This document shows positions 37,628 to 48,119 of a stretch of DNA of 64,000 nt, in pieces. Every line of letters starts with the position of its first letter. Within the stretch, counting starts at the first letter, position 1. The stretch is from contig BSQZ01000100.1 in the NCBI GenBank assembly GCA_033239005.1, forward strand, positions 1,544,501 to 1,608,500, read 5' to 3'. A program made the position numbers and the translations under genes. A model generated the notes under the pieces. That model saw only the letters and a program-made list of their open reading frames with translations. It was not told the origin of the DNA and did not search any database. Source of the DNA: Lamellibrachia satsuma (taxonomy: Eukaryota; Annelida; Polychaeta; Sabellida; Siboglinidae).

Positions 37628-39410
37628 AAAAACAATGCTAGGATGTTACAGTTGGGCAAGCAAATTGTCCAATATTACAGCTCAGTATAAACAATGCTAG
37701 GATGTTACAGTTGGGCAAGCAAATTGTCCAATATTAAAGTTCAGTATAAACAATGCTAGGATGTTACAGTTCGGCAAGCAAATTATCCAATATCACAGTT
37801 CATTATAAACAATGCTAGGATGTTACAGTTTGGCAAACAAATTGTCCAATATTACAGCTCAGTATAAACAATGCTAGGATGTTACAGTTGGGCAAGCAAA
37901 TTGTCCAATATTACAGCTCAGTATAAACAATGCTAGGATGTTACTGTTGGGCAAGCAAATTGTCCAATATTACAGTTCAGTTTAAACAATGCTAGGATGT
38001 TACAGTTGAGCAAGCAAATTGTCCAATATTACAGTTCAGTATAAACAATGCTAGGATGTTACAGTTCGGCAAGCAAATTGTCCAATATTACAGCTCAGTA
38101 TAAACAATGCTAGGATGTTACAGTTCGGCAAGCAAATTGTCCAATATTACAGCTCAGTATAAACAATGCTAGGATGTTACAGTTCGGCAAGCAAATTATC
38201 CAATATCACAGTTCATTATAAACAATGCTAGGATGTTACAGTTTGGCAAACAAATTGTCCAATATTACAGTTCAGTATAAAAAATGCTAGGATGTTACAG
38301 TTCGGCAAGCAAATTGTCCAATATTACAGTTCAGTATAAACAATGCTAGGATGTTACTGTTGGGCAAGCAAATTGTCCAATATTAAAGTTCAGTATAAAC
38401 AATGCTAGGATGTTACAGTTGGGCAAGCAAATTGTCCAATATTACAGTTCAGTATAAACAATGCTAGGATGTTACAGTTGGGCAAGCAAATTATCCAATA
38501 TCACAGTTCATTATAAACAATGCTAGGATGTTACAGTTTGGCAAACAAATTGTCCAATATTACAGTTCAGTATAAACAATGCTAGGATGTTACAGTTGGG
38601 CAAACAAATTGTCCGATATTACAGTTCAGTTTAAACAATGCTAGGATGTTACAGTTGGGCAAACAAATTGTCCGATATTACAGTTCAGTATAAACAATGC
38701 TAGGATGTTACAGTTTGGCAAGCAAATTGTCCAATATTACAGCTCAGTATAAACAATGCTAGGATGTTACAGTTGGGCAAGCAAACTGTCCGATATTACA
38801 GTTCAGTTTAAACAATGCTAGGATGTTACAGTTGGGTAAACAAATTGTCCGATATTACAGTTCAGTATAAACAATGCTAGGATGTTACAGTTTGGCAAGC
38901 AAATTGTCCAATATTACAGTTCAGTATAAACAATGCTAGGATGTTACAGTTCGGCAAGCAAATTGTCCAATATTACAGTTCAGTATAATCAATGCTAGGA
39001 TGTTACATTTGGGCAAGCAAATTGTCCAATATTACAGTTCAGTTTAAACAATGCTAGGATGTTACAGTTGGGCAAACAAATTGTCCAATATTACAGTTCA
39101 GTATAAAAAAATGCTGGGATGTTACAGTTCGGCAAGCAAATTGTCCAATATTACAGTTCAGCATAAACAATGCTAGTACGTTACAGTTGGGCAAACAAAT
39201 TGTCCAGTATTACAGTTCAGTATAAACAATGCTAAGATGTTACAGTTGGGCAAACAAATTGTCCAATATTACAGTTCAGTATAAACAATGCTAGGATGTT
39301 ACAGTTGGGCAAACAATTTTCAAATATTACAGTTCAGTATAAACAATGCTAGGATATTACAGTTGGGCAAACGAATTGGCCAATATTACAGTTCAGTATA
39401 ACTAATGATA
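37628..39410. repeat. 59-bp minisatellite, about 30 copies
   Basis: Unit acaatgctaggatgttacag, ttgggcaagcaaattgtcca, atattacagttcagtataa; starts at 37633 and 37692 give the period. Variant sites (ttcgg/ttggg/tttgg; tccaat/tccgat) are shared among non-adjacent copies. It abuts the LINE end and occupies the interval where the missing GARS exons would be expected. Confidence 0.97.
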
Positions 39411-39848
39411 CAACAGAGATGCCAACCATTATGACTTTAGCATAACTGTTACGATATTTGACCTTTCATTATGCTATTACGATGTGTCAGTCAATAGTTA
39501 CGCTCCCCGTACCTTCCCATACAAAATATATTAAGTCCAATTTTTCCTGCGATGATATTGTCAACAGCCATTGTTTTCCAGTCCCTACCGACCTCTCCCA
39601 GGCACCTGGCCAATAACTGACAACTGTCAAAACAGTGAATTTTCAAAATGGATGCAATGGAAGTGAAGGCTCAAATCCAAACTCCCAGACATTGGCGCCA
39701 CTCAGCATATCACCACTGCCACAACTTGATTATGAATTCAAAATGGAACTTGAGTATAAGTAGCATAGTTCCAAACAAAACGAACATTATTTGTTTCCTT
39801 CCCACAAGCAAGCACTATCCACAACTGAAATTGATTTATTTAAAACAG
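39411..39848. other. Intron-like unique sequence before GARS exon 6
   Basis: No coding similarity found. It ends with the acceptor ttatttaaaacag. Confidence 0.45.
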
Positions 39849-39978
39849 GAGTTTACCAAATGAAATGATTGAAGAAATTGTTCCATCGGTTGTGAAGCCA
39901 TCGTTTGGGGTCAGCCGGATCAGGTACGCCCTCTTTGAACACAACTTCTGGATGCGAGAGGGTGAGGAACAGCACACA
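39849..39978 (+). pseudogene. GARS: GARS exon 6 remnant: motif 3 region
   Basis: Acceptor AG 39847-39848, donor cacaca|gtgagt. Frame: MIEEIVPSVVKPSFGVSRIR then YALFEHNFWMREGEEQHT, matching GlyRS EEVVPxVIEPSFGxGRIxYxxFEHxFxxREGDEQ. The usual EPSFGxGR reads KPSFGVSR, changing two conserved residues (E to K, G to S before R). The exon start EFTK is in another frame and runs into TGA, indicating an indel near 39860. Confidence 0.88.
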
Positions 39979-40154
39979 GTGAGTGTCACGTCAGATATTC
40001 TCCAAATAAAACTTACCTCTAGTACAAGACAGTTTGTGCAAGTTTCATTTGAAACACACTGGGAGATTCTGAGTCCATCTGATTGATTGTTTCACATGTA
40101 AGAAATAACACATTTTATTAGTTTAAATATATTTGAATGAAAATGAAATCTTCA

Positions 40155-40350
40155 CCGTGACCTATCCCATAACCGTGGGTGGTCGTTGGGGCACCCCACT
40201 GATGATCTGACAACCTGTCTCCACCTTTGTCAGTCCCTTGCTGCCACTTGTGTCTCATGGAAGTCAAGTCCTGTCTTTGATGTTGTCAGTCCAGTTCTTT
40301 CTCTGACTCTCTCTCTGCCTTGGAGGAAGACTTTCCTCGGCCAGTGGATG
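40155..40350 (-). mobile_element. RTE-like LINE polymerase C-terminus fragment
   Basis: Minus strand translates TGLDFHETQVAARD, stop, QRWRQVVRSSVGCPNDHPR, the familiar WTGL...A..RxRWRxVV...PNDH ending of RTE/Nimb-type LINEs. Frameshifts upstream. It lies in the intron between GARS exons 6 and 7. Confidence 0.8.
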
Positions 40351-40955
40351 CCATATGCTAAATTGAGTGTATGTAACATTTAGTAAGTAGAGGTGTTTTT
40401 AAAATTAAACAAAATGAAGAAATATGCCTGTCACTTTATGTACATTATTATTTTATATGACCCTTGTATCTCCCAGAATGCAATGTGCATGTCACAGTTT
40501 AACCTAGCCACTAAAAGGTAAATTCTGTTTTAAACTTTGACAGGTTGACAAACCCATCTGTAGATGTATAACTTGTTCTCTTTCTGTACTTTTATTAGTT
40601 TAAGACGACTGATTGGATTGGATTTGCTGGTGTTATTTGATTAACTTGCATTAAACAGTCAACCCCTTTTACATGGAGGGAAATAACCAACAAAGTGGGG
40701 TAAATATTTGACAAGACTGCATACTTTGTGACGTACAAATGTTTATGAAATATAATCTACACATGATTTCACATGTTACTGGTTTCCTGAGGGCCCGTTT
40801 ACTAGAAAAATTTGTCAGCCCTGCTTGCTGAAATAAACTATTGTAGCTGTGCTACAGGTGATTATTGTGTTAAACTGTTTTATAAGAACAATTATCACTA
40901 AGCGGGTTGTTATCCACGAATTGCTGAGCAATACAATGTTTCTGTCTGTCTGCAG

Positions 40956-41049
40956 CACCTTGCCCTGCCGCCAGTAATTGCCCCGTACAAATGTTCCGTC
41001 CTGCTGCTCAGCAACAACCCTGAGTTTACATCATTTGTGAAACAGATCT
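40956..41049 (+). pseudogene. GARS: GARS exon 7: start of anticodon-binding domain
   Basis: Acceptor tctgtctgtctgcag, donor gatct|gtaagt. Frame HLALPPVIAPYKCSVLLLSN NPEFTSFVKQI matches the GlyRS anticodon-binding domain start (FPxxVAPFKCSVLPLSxNxEFxPFVKEL). Intact, ending in phase 1. Confidence 0.95.
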
Positions 41050-41109
41050 GTAAGTATTAACTGTGTTTGTTGTTAATTATGTACTGCTAGAAAGGTATTC
41101 TTCTTGTGT

Positions 41110-41290
41110 AGACATAGCCTCATTTACAGCATTGGTGTCTCATTGCAATCTCTCTATCCACTTCAAGTCCACCATCTCTCCTATACTCGATGTTGTCAAT
41201 CTCTCTATCCACTTCAAGTCCACCATCTCCTATGCTCGATGTTGTCAATCCATCTCATTTTTTTCTACCTCTGGTCTTCTTGTTCCAATG
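41110..41290 (-). mobile_element. LINE polymerase C-terminal scrap with internal duplication
   Basis: The minus strand contains a KKMRWIDNIE-like stretch (near 41230-41270) typical of LINE ends; by analogy this is the same class as 40155-40350. A segment of about 50 bp (cactt caagtccaccatctc, ctcgatgttgtcaat) is duplicated in tandem. Confidence 0.5.
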
Positions 41291-41570
41291 GCCGCACTTA
41301 GCCAGCTAAGTACCAGACTCTCTGGTCTTGTTCCAATGGCCGCACTTAGCCAGCTAAGTACCAGACTCTCTGGTCTTGTTCCAATGGCCGCACCTAGCCA
41401 GCTAAGTACCAGACTCTCTGGTCTTCTTGTTCCAATGGCCGCACTTAGCCAGCTAAGTACCAGACTCTCTGGTCTTCTTGTTCCAATGGCAGTACTTAAC
41501 CAGCTAAGTACCAGACTCTCTGGTCTTCTTGTTCCAATGGCCGTACTTAACCAGTTTTCTTCTCTTAATG
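41262..41570. repeat. 48/51-bp minisatellite, 6 copies
   Basis: Unit ctctggtcttcttgttccaa, tggccgcacttagccagcta, agtaccaga, with or without a ctt codon-length indel. The first unit overlaps the end of the LINE scrap, suggesting growth from it. Confidence 0.93.
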
Positions 41571-41934
41571 AAACAACTGACCTTTCTTAACCCCTATTTT
41601 ATTTTATTTTCATTTTGAAATAAAGAATAAAAAAGGTAATTTTAGCTTGTCTCCGTATAAAAATAGTATGACGCACAAATTAGTGTCTGTATTGACCACC
41701 TCTCTGTATTGACCACCTCTCCATAATGACCAGCCATCCACTACATATATATTTACTGTTGACACATACATTGTATTGAGCATCTGTTTAAGCAAAGAAG
41801 TTTACCTTTGAGCTTAACATAACTATGATATTGTGTCTCTGTTGATAGATAAACCATATACTGTTTGTACAATCCTACTGGTTAAACAGCTTCTCCAATA
41901 CACGTTTCTGTAATTACCAATGTGATGCACACAA

Positions 41935-42045
41935 TGGAGGTTACCCAGACAGACTTGTGTTCACCCAGACAGACTTGTGTTCACCCAGACAGACTTGTGT
42001 TCACCCAGACAGACTTGTGTTCACCCAGACAGACTTGTGTTCACT
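41935..42045. repeat. 20-bp tandem repeat, 5 copies
   Basis: acccagacagacttgtgttc repeated five times without change, about 90 bp upstream of GARS exon 8. Confidence 0.96.
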
Positions 42046-42133
42046 GCACATGTGGTGGAGTAATTAGAGTGAAACTTGTTACACTTCAGCAATAACTTTG
42101 ACATGACATAATTACATTGACCTTTGCCCAGAG

Positions 42134-42294
42134 TGATGTCACTGACGCAGCATGATGTATCACACAAGGTGGCACCAACAGCGGTTCTACTGGTCGGCAC
42201 TACGCTAGCACTGACCAGATTACGATCCAGTTTGAAAGCACCGCAGTAAGCCACATTGAGGGAGAGCAACTCATTGAAACGGATACAGGCGGAG
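42134..42294 (+). pseudogene. GARS: GARS exon 8 remnant: anticodon-binding domain, two frame breaks
   Basis: Acceptor tttgcccagag (AG 42132-42133), donor caggcggag|gtatgc. With one base from exon 7 the frame reads LMSLTQHDVSHKV, then after a one-base loss near 42171 SGSTGRHYASTDQI, matching GlyRS [21 protein letters not shown] and YARTDEI. The next segment (GVAFGV in the family) is missing. After a further frame change ATLRESNSLKRIQAE matches the ATLRDRDSMRQIRAE block. Spacing of the N-terminal part agrees residue for residue with the family. A 103-codon open frame on the opposite strand here is a shadow. Confidence 0.85.
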
Positions 42295-42818
42295 GTATGC
42301 TGCAGATATTTAGAGAGAACGACCTGCCACATTTTAATTAAAAACTTGTATGTGAAACCAGTTAGCAGCTGTTGACTGAGTAAATGCTAATGATAGTTTG
42401 TGTAACTGTTACAACCAATTAATCAGTGTACTGGTATGGTTTATCACCGGTAGACATGCTGTATATATTTCATGCATGTTTCACATAAGATATACACAGT
42501 TATGTTTAGTAATTTTTATGAAAGACTTGTTTGAGCTGTTTTATGTTATCGTGTTTCTTTTTGGGATGAAATAAACACCTCCAATTTATAATTCAAGTTC
42601 AACCAAAGAAAATGTTTCCATTTGGATTAAAGTAAAAAGCCATAAATATGTGAAACATACAAACTGTATATGGACTCATTCTGCCTTAGCCCAGAGTATA
42701 ACCAGGGATAATCTGGGAGGCACTTTGTGTTCTCACAGAGCACATGGGATGAGTTAAAACTGATGAATGTTATATATCAGATGTTGCATGTTGTGTAATG
42801 TGTCTTTGTGTTGTTTAG

Positions 42819-42986
42819 ATCACTCGGCTGCCAAAGATTGTCAGGGATTTGTCGAATGGAAAGAGAAAGTGGGAAGACGTCCTCAACAACTACCCGCTGT
42901 TTGAACAACAGGAGTCAACTAAGTGGGCACATGTAGAGAAGTCTACAATTCCCAGCTGTCTCGTGTCTCTTGCTGGACAGAACTGA
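42819..42986 (+). pseudogene. GARS: GARS exon 9: C-terminus and stop
   Basis: Acceptor gtgttgtttag. Frame ITRLPKIVRDLSNGKRKWED VLNNYPLFEQQEST matches the GlyRS C-terminus (ISELPxIVxDLxNGxxTWxDVxxxYPLFExQE). It then continues as KWAHVEKSTIPSCLVSLAGQN to TGA 42984-42986, which is not the usual lysine/glutamate-rich tail. It joins exon 8 in phase 0. The final 82 bp, with the stop, are triplicated. Confidence 0.93.
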
Positions 42987-43150
42987 ACAACAGGAGTCAA
43001 CGAAGTGGGCACATGTAGAGAAGTCTACAATTCCCAGCTGTCTCGTGTCTCTTGCTGGACAGAACTGAACAACAGGAGTCAACGAAGTGGGCACATGTAG
43101 AGAAGTCTACAATTCCCAGCTATCTCGTGCCTCTTGCTGGACAGAATTGA
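42905..43150 (+). repeat. 82-bp tandem triplication of the GARS terminal coding sequence
   Basis: acaacaggagtcaac(t/g)aag starts at 42905, 42987 and 43069. Each copy ends with cagaactga (the third has cagaattga). Few differences between copies, so recent. Confidence 0.96.
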
Positions 43151-43176
43151 ACCACTGACATTTAAAGGGCACATAT

Positions 43177-43420
43177 ATTTATGAACACTGGTGCTACAAG
43201 CGTATTGCTGTAGCTTTTTCACAGAATTTGATCCTTTATGAACACTGGTGCTACAATCTTCATGTTACCACAGCGTATTGCCATAGGTTTTTCACAGAAT
43301 TTGATCATTTATGAACACTGGCGCTACAATCTTTATGTTACCACAGCGTATTGCCATAGCTTTTTAAAAAAAATTTTATCGTTTATGAACACTGGTGCTA
43401 CAATCTCAGACGACAAGAAC
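43177..43420. repeat. ~60-75-bp repeat, 4 copies
   Basis: tttatgaacactggtgctac, atcttcatgttaccacagcg, tattgccatagctttttcac recur at about 43176, 43236, 43308 and 43382 with unequal spacing. Confidence 0.85.
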
Positions 43421-43871
43421 ATCCTGCTGTACAAAAATGACTGGTTGTATAATAATGATATGACAGACGACAAGAACATCCTGCTATACAAGTGACTAAC
43501 ACTACATTTCCTAGTCAGCTGAACACCTGTGTGCCATATTTCTGTGTGCTATTTGATGTGCGTTCATCTGTGACCACGAAGTAGGCTAATACACCAGTCA
43601 CGTGTTGTTTATTTGTAAACAGACATACACATCATCCAGAAGACATCTATGCTTATGTGTAACTACAGACCGAAGAAATGACGGTGATGTTCACTTAAAT
43701 GATGTGACACTTTAGAGACAAGTACATTCAACTGCTGGGGTGAATCTGTCACCTGCCTGTGGCACCATCCAGCACACTGGTGTGTGACCATCCGTGACAT
43801 CAGCTGTTCAATGTTTGTAAACACATGGCAGGTACATCAACTCCCTGATACCTGCAATTATATGTAACAAA
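43421..43871. other. Non-coding spacer
   Basis: A short gacgacaagaacatcctgct duplication lies at 43408 and 43465. Otherwise nothing recognised. Confidence 0.45.
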
Positions 43872-46105
43872 AGACTCGCTATTGAGTGTTTATAAATACA
43901 CCAGGCAAGTAACTAGCCGGAGTGTAGTAGTTAGGACATCAGACAGTCTACATAACTCACTATTGAGTGTTTATAAATACACCAGGCAAGTAACTGGCCG
44001 GAGTGTAGTAGTTAGGACATCAGACAATCTACAGAACTCACTATTGAGTGTTTATAAATACACCAGGCAAGTAACTAGCCAGAGTGTAGTAGTTAGGACA
44101 TCAGACAATCTACAGAACTCGCTATTGAGTGTTTATAAATACACCAGGCAAGTAACTAGCCAGAGTGTAGTAGTTAGGACATCGGACAGTCTACAGAACT
44201 CACTATTGAGTGTTTATAAATGCACCAGGCAAGTAACTAGCCAGAGTGTAGTAGTTAGGACATCGGACAGTCTACAGAACTCACTATTGAGTGTTTATAA
44301 ATGCACCAGGCAAGTAACTAGCCAGAGTGTAGTAGTTAGGACATCAGACAGTCTACAGAACTCACTATTGAGTGTTTATAAATACACCAGGCAAGTAACT
44401 AGCCAGAGTGTAGTAGTTAGGACATCAGACAATCTACAGAACTCGCTATTGAGTGTTTATAAATACACCAGGCAAGTAACTAGCCAGAGTGTAGTAGTTA
44501 GGACATCGGACAGTCTACATAACTCGCTATTGAGTGTTTATAAATACACCAGGCAAGTAACTAGCCGGAGTGTAGTAGTTAGGACATCAGACAGTCAACA
44601 GAACTCACTATTGAGTGTTTATAAATACACCAGGCAAGCAATTGGCCGGAGTGTAGTAGTTAGGACATCAGACAGTGTACAGAACTCACTATTGAGTGTT
44701 TATAAATACACCAGGCAAGCAACTAGCCAGAGTGTAGTAGTTAGGACATCAGACAGTCTACAGAACTCACTATTGAGTGTTTATAAATACACCAGGCAAG
44801 TAACTGGCCGGAGTGTAGTAGTTAGGACATCGGACAGTCTACATAACTCACTATTGAGTGTTTATAAATACACCAGGCAAGTAACTAGCCGGAGTGTAGT
44901 AGTTAGGACATCAGACAGTCTACAGAACTCACTATTGAGTGTTTATAAATACACCAGGCAAGTAACTGGCCGGAGTGTAGTAGTTAGGACATCGGACAGT
45001 CTACAGAACTCACTATTGAGTGTTTATAAATACACCAGGCAAGCAACTGGCCGGAGTGTAGTAGTTAGGACATCGGACAGTCTACAGAACTCACTATTGA
45101 GTGTTTATAAATACACCAGGCAAGTAACTAGCCGGAGTGTAGTAGTTAGGACATCAGACAGTCTACAGAACTCACTATTGAGTGTTTATAAATACACCAG
45201 GCAAGTAACTAGCTGGAGTGTAGCAGTTAGGACATCCGACAGTCTACAGAACTCACTATTGAGTGTTTATAAATACACCAGGCAAGTAACTGCTCTGGCC
45301 AGAGTGTAGTAGTTAGGACATCGGACAGTCTACATAACTCACTATTGAGTGTTTATAAATACACCAGGCAAGCAACTGGCCGGAGTGTAGTAGTTAGGAC
45401 ATCGGACAGTCTACAGAACTCACTATTGAGTGTTTATAAATACACCAGGCAAGCAACTGGCCGGAGTGTAGTAGTTAGGACATCGGACAGTCTACAGAAC
45501 TCACTATTGAGAAAGTGTAGTAGTTAGGACATCGGACAGTCTACAGAACTCACTATTGAGCGTTTATAAATACACCAGGCAAGTAACTAGCCGGAGTGTA
45601 GTAGTTAGGACATCGGACAGTCTACAGAACTCACTATTGAGCGTTTATAAATACACCAGGCAAGTAACTAGCCGGAGTGTAGTAGTTAGGACATCAGACA
45701 GTCTACATAACTCACTATTGAGTGTTTATAAATACACCAGGCAAGTAAATAGCCAGAGTGTAGTAGTTAGGACATTGGACAGTCTACAGAACTCACTATT
45801 GAGTGTTTATAAATACACCAGGCAAGTAAATAGCCGGAGTGTAGTGGTTAGGACATCAGACAGTCTAGAGAACTCACTATTCAGTGTTTATAAATACACC
45901 AGGCAAGTAAATAGCTAGGGTGTAGTAGTTAGACTTCAGACAATCTACAGAACTTATTGCGTGTTTATAAATACACCAAACAAGCAACTAGCCAGAGTGT
46001 AGTAGTTAGACTTAGTCTACAGAACTCACTATTGAGTGTTTATAAATACACCGGGCAAGCATCTAGCTGGAGTGTAATAGTTAGGACATCGAACAATCTA
46101 GAGAA
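43872..46105 (+). repeat. 81-bp minisatellite from the SINE head, about 27 copies
   Basis: Unit ctattgagtgtttataaata, caccaggcaagtaactagcc, ggagtgtagtagttaggaca, tcagacagtctacagaactc, a. At 81 bp (27 codons) it stays in frame, producing a 475-codon stop-free stretch at 43882-45309 and shorter ones beyond. It is unlikely to be a protein because the unit derives from a SINE head and there is no gene context. Confidence 0.97.
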
Positions 46106-46163
46106 CTGTTTCGAAGCTGGGGCAATTTCGTTCACTTCACATTGTCTCAGTTCACCCAGCTGC

Positions 46164-46497
46164 ATAAATGAGTGCCTGACAAGATACAGTGATGGATACA
46201 CGTGAACCATAATAAATGAGTGCCTGACAAGATACAGTGATGGATACACGTGAACCATAATAAATGAGTGCCTGACAAGATACAGTGATGGATACACGTG
46301 AACCATAATAAATGAGTGCCTGACAAGATACAGTGATGGATACACGTGAACCATAATAAATGAGTGTCTGACAAGATACAGTGATGGATACACGTGAACC
46401 ATAATAAATGAGTGCCTGACAAGATACAGTGATGGATACACGTGAACCATAATAAATGAGTGCCTGACAAGATACAGTGATGGATACACGTGAACCC
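46164..46497 (+). repeat. 48-bp minisatellite from the SINE centre, 7 copies
   Basis: ataaatgagtgcctgacaag, atacagtgatggatacacgt, gaaccata; starts 46164 and 46212. Nearly identical copies. 48 bp keeps several frames open (up to 149 codons on the minus strand). Confidence 0.97.
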
Positions 46498-46539
46498 ATA
46501 GGTTCGTGAAGTAATGGCAGAATGTCAGAGAAACAGTGT

Positions 46540-46730
46540 TGGTGTTGGAATGAACAAGTGTGTCCGGGGGTGAAGTGTGAAGCGCATTGGTTTTGGAATG
46601 AACAAGTGTGTCCGGGGGTGAAGTGTGAAGCGCATTGGTTTTGGAATGAACAAGTGTGTCCGGGGGTGAAGTGTGAAGCGCATTGGTTTGAACAAGTGCA
46701 TTCAGGGGTGAAATGTGAAGCGCGTTGAGC
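46540..46730 (+). repeat. 48-bp repeat from the SINE 3' block, 4 copies
   Basis: ggttttggaatgaacaagtg, tgtccgggggtgaagtgtga, agcgcatt; the last copy is shortened (ggtttgaacaagtgc). Confidence 0.95.
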
Positions 46731-46899
46731 TGTCCTGCGGACTGGATACCACGCTACAAAGACAACAACACAAATACCCACTGTAATGAGAGACCAGCCC
46801 GCAGCAGTTGGTTGAATGTGTGATCCCACGCAACAACGATCATGGAGCATTGGTAATTTAACAGTCCATTTGTCTACGTTCGTCTGACTTTGGGTTTGG

Positions 46900-47026
46900 A
46901 TGGTTGATGGTTTGGCAGGTTAAAAAGCCGGCTTTCATCAGGCTGGCTGTTGAGTGGGTGGGTGGGTGAGAGGATGAGTGGGTGGGTGGGTGGGTGGGTG
47001 AGTGAGTGAGAGGGTGGGTGAGTGAG
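46900..47026. repeat. (GGGT)n/(GAGT)n low-complexity tract
   Basis: gtgggtgggtgggtgagtga-type repeat, continued at 47802-47870 on the other side of an inserted hAT element. Confidence 0.92.
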
Positions 47027-47801
47027 CAGGGTTGAAAAAATTCAATATTTAAAAAAAAAAAAAATCGGATTTTTATTATTTAAATCGGATTTATTTGATT
47101 TGTTTTAAATCTGGTATATAGATATTTATATAGATGTTTAAATTTGTAAACTCTTCGAAACATGTTCTATTCAAATTGATTTGGGTTCTTGTCTTCACAG
47201 AGGGTACATGATTTTTGCTTATATAAAGACATTAGACAATGTCCACAAGGCCTGTAGTTGCATAATCTGTCTTGGAAAGGAAAGCATGCTTTGTGTCTGT
47301 GGCTGTAGAAGTGCTAATTATTGTTTGCCTATAGGGTGGATCAGCACCTGTCCAGGGCTCTGTGTACACTAAGAGTCTCCAACCAGAATACAAACTGGGT
47401 TTAAACAACTGAGTCAACATACTGAATTGGTAACAACTAGCACAAGCTATAAGTGGACTTTAACTCAGGGCTTCTGTGTTGAAAAGATACTTCCTCTGGA
47501 AGACAAGTTTGTGTGGCTTCACTGCATTCAGAAAGGGAATAGCTCAAACATACACAATGTCGTAAGATATTTGACTATCAGGCTATCTGGTGACAATACA
47601 GCTACACAAGTGTGCGCACTTTGTGTTTTGTATTAAAAAACATACAAAACTTTGTTGATCTCGATGCTTGTAAACAATTATTTGTGTTAAATTCATATAA
47701 ACCAGCGATTAAAAAACCGAAATCAATGATTTTTTTGGAGTGATTTAAATAATGATTTAAATCAGTGATTTAAATCAAATGATTTAAATCAAACAACCCT
47801 G
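47027..47801. mobile_element. Non-autonomous hAT element
   Basis: Left end CAGGGTTGAAAAAATTC; right end ATCAAACAACCCTG. CAGGGTTG termini are the same as those of the transposase-bearing element at 58335. Flanks are tgagtgag and tgggtgag, a 7/8 match in simple-repeat DNA, consistent with an 8-bp target duplication. The interior (around gggtacatgatttttgctta) recurs at 53050-53640. No transposase. Confidence 0.82.
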
Positions 47802-48119
47802 TGGGTGAGTGAGTGGTTGTGTGGGTGAGTTAGAGGGTAGTTGAGAGGGTAGTTGTGTGTGGGTGAGTGAGTAGGTGTGGGTGCGAGCGTGTTTGCGTGC
47901 GTGCATGCATGTGTGTGTGCACATGTGTGTGCATGTGTGTGCGTGCGTGCGCCCATCTTACAGTGTTGCTACAAGGTTCAACTTTTATGGGCAGTTTTCT
48001 TCATTATTGTATTTGGCAAATACCTATAAAACAAAGTGTTCATGTATGTATGTACTATGCATATGCCTGCATGCGTTGGTGCATGCATGTATGTATATTG
48101 TTTTCAAAAAGACAAACAA
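47802..48119. repeat. TG-rich simple repeat and spacer
   Basis: gtgagtgagt/gtgtgtgcgtgc degenerate repeats to about 47950, then non-coding spacer with tgcatgcatg runs. Confidence 0.7.

Larger units (their letters stand above)
30061..42986 (+). pseudogene. GARS: Glycyl-tRNA synthetase (GARS) locus, decaying unprocessed pseudogene
   Basis: Nine exon remnants, collinear on the plus strand and mostly with GT/AG edges, encode recognisable parts of eukaryotic GlyRS, the class II enzyme that charges tRNA-Gly. Order: WHEP helix pair (30061-30158, 30526-30629), [12 protein letters not shown] segment (31869-32010), [14 protein letters not shown] segment (32595-32683), GNDL...FNLMFSTSIGP segment (33572-33717), motif-3 region EPSFG-like (39849-39978), anticodon-binding domain (40956-41049, 42134-42294) and C-terminus (42819-42986). 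About 300 residues between 33717 and 39849, including motif 2, were not found; that interval holds LINE scraps and arrays. Exons 1, 2, 6 and 8 carry frameshifts or stops and exon 4 lacks a proper acceptor. Because introns survive, this is a duplicated or dying gene rather than a retrocopy. Assembly error could explain single indels but less easily the missing core. Confidence 0.85.
43872..46775 (+). mobile_element. tRNA-derived SINE with three internal array expansions
   Basis: When repeated units are collapsed, the region reads as one SINE: a tRNA-like head (agtgtagtagttaggacatc), a junction block (gtttcgaagctggggcaatt, tcgttcac), a central block (cccagctgcataaatgagtg, acaagatacagtgatgg), and a 3' block (ggaatgaacaagtgtgtccg, ggggtgaagtgtgaagcgc), then agctgtcctgcggactggat. 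The junction block also occurs in the SINE at 62.2 kb and the 3' block at 1-50. Head, centre and 3' block have each become a tandem array. Confidence 0.7.

Noticed and set aside
42021..42332. 103-codon minus-strand frame
   Set aside because: It lies opposite GARS exon 8, whose plus-strand frames match the family and have splice sites; the minus frame is a shadow.
43882..45309. 475-codon stop-free plus-strand frame
   Set aside because: It is an 81-bp repeat (27 codons) derived from a SINE head. Openness follows from unit length; there is no gene context or domain.
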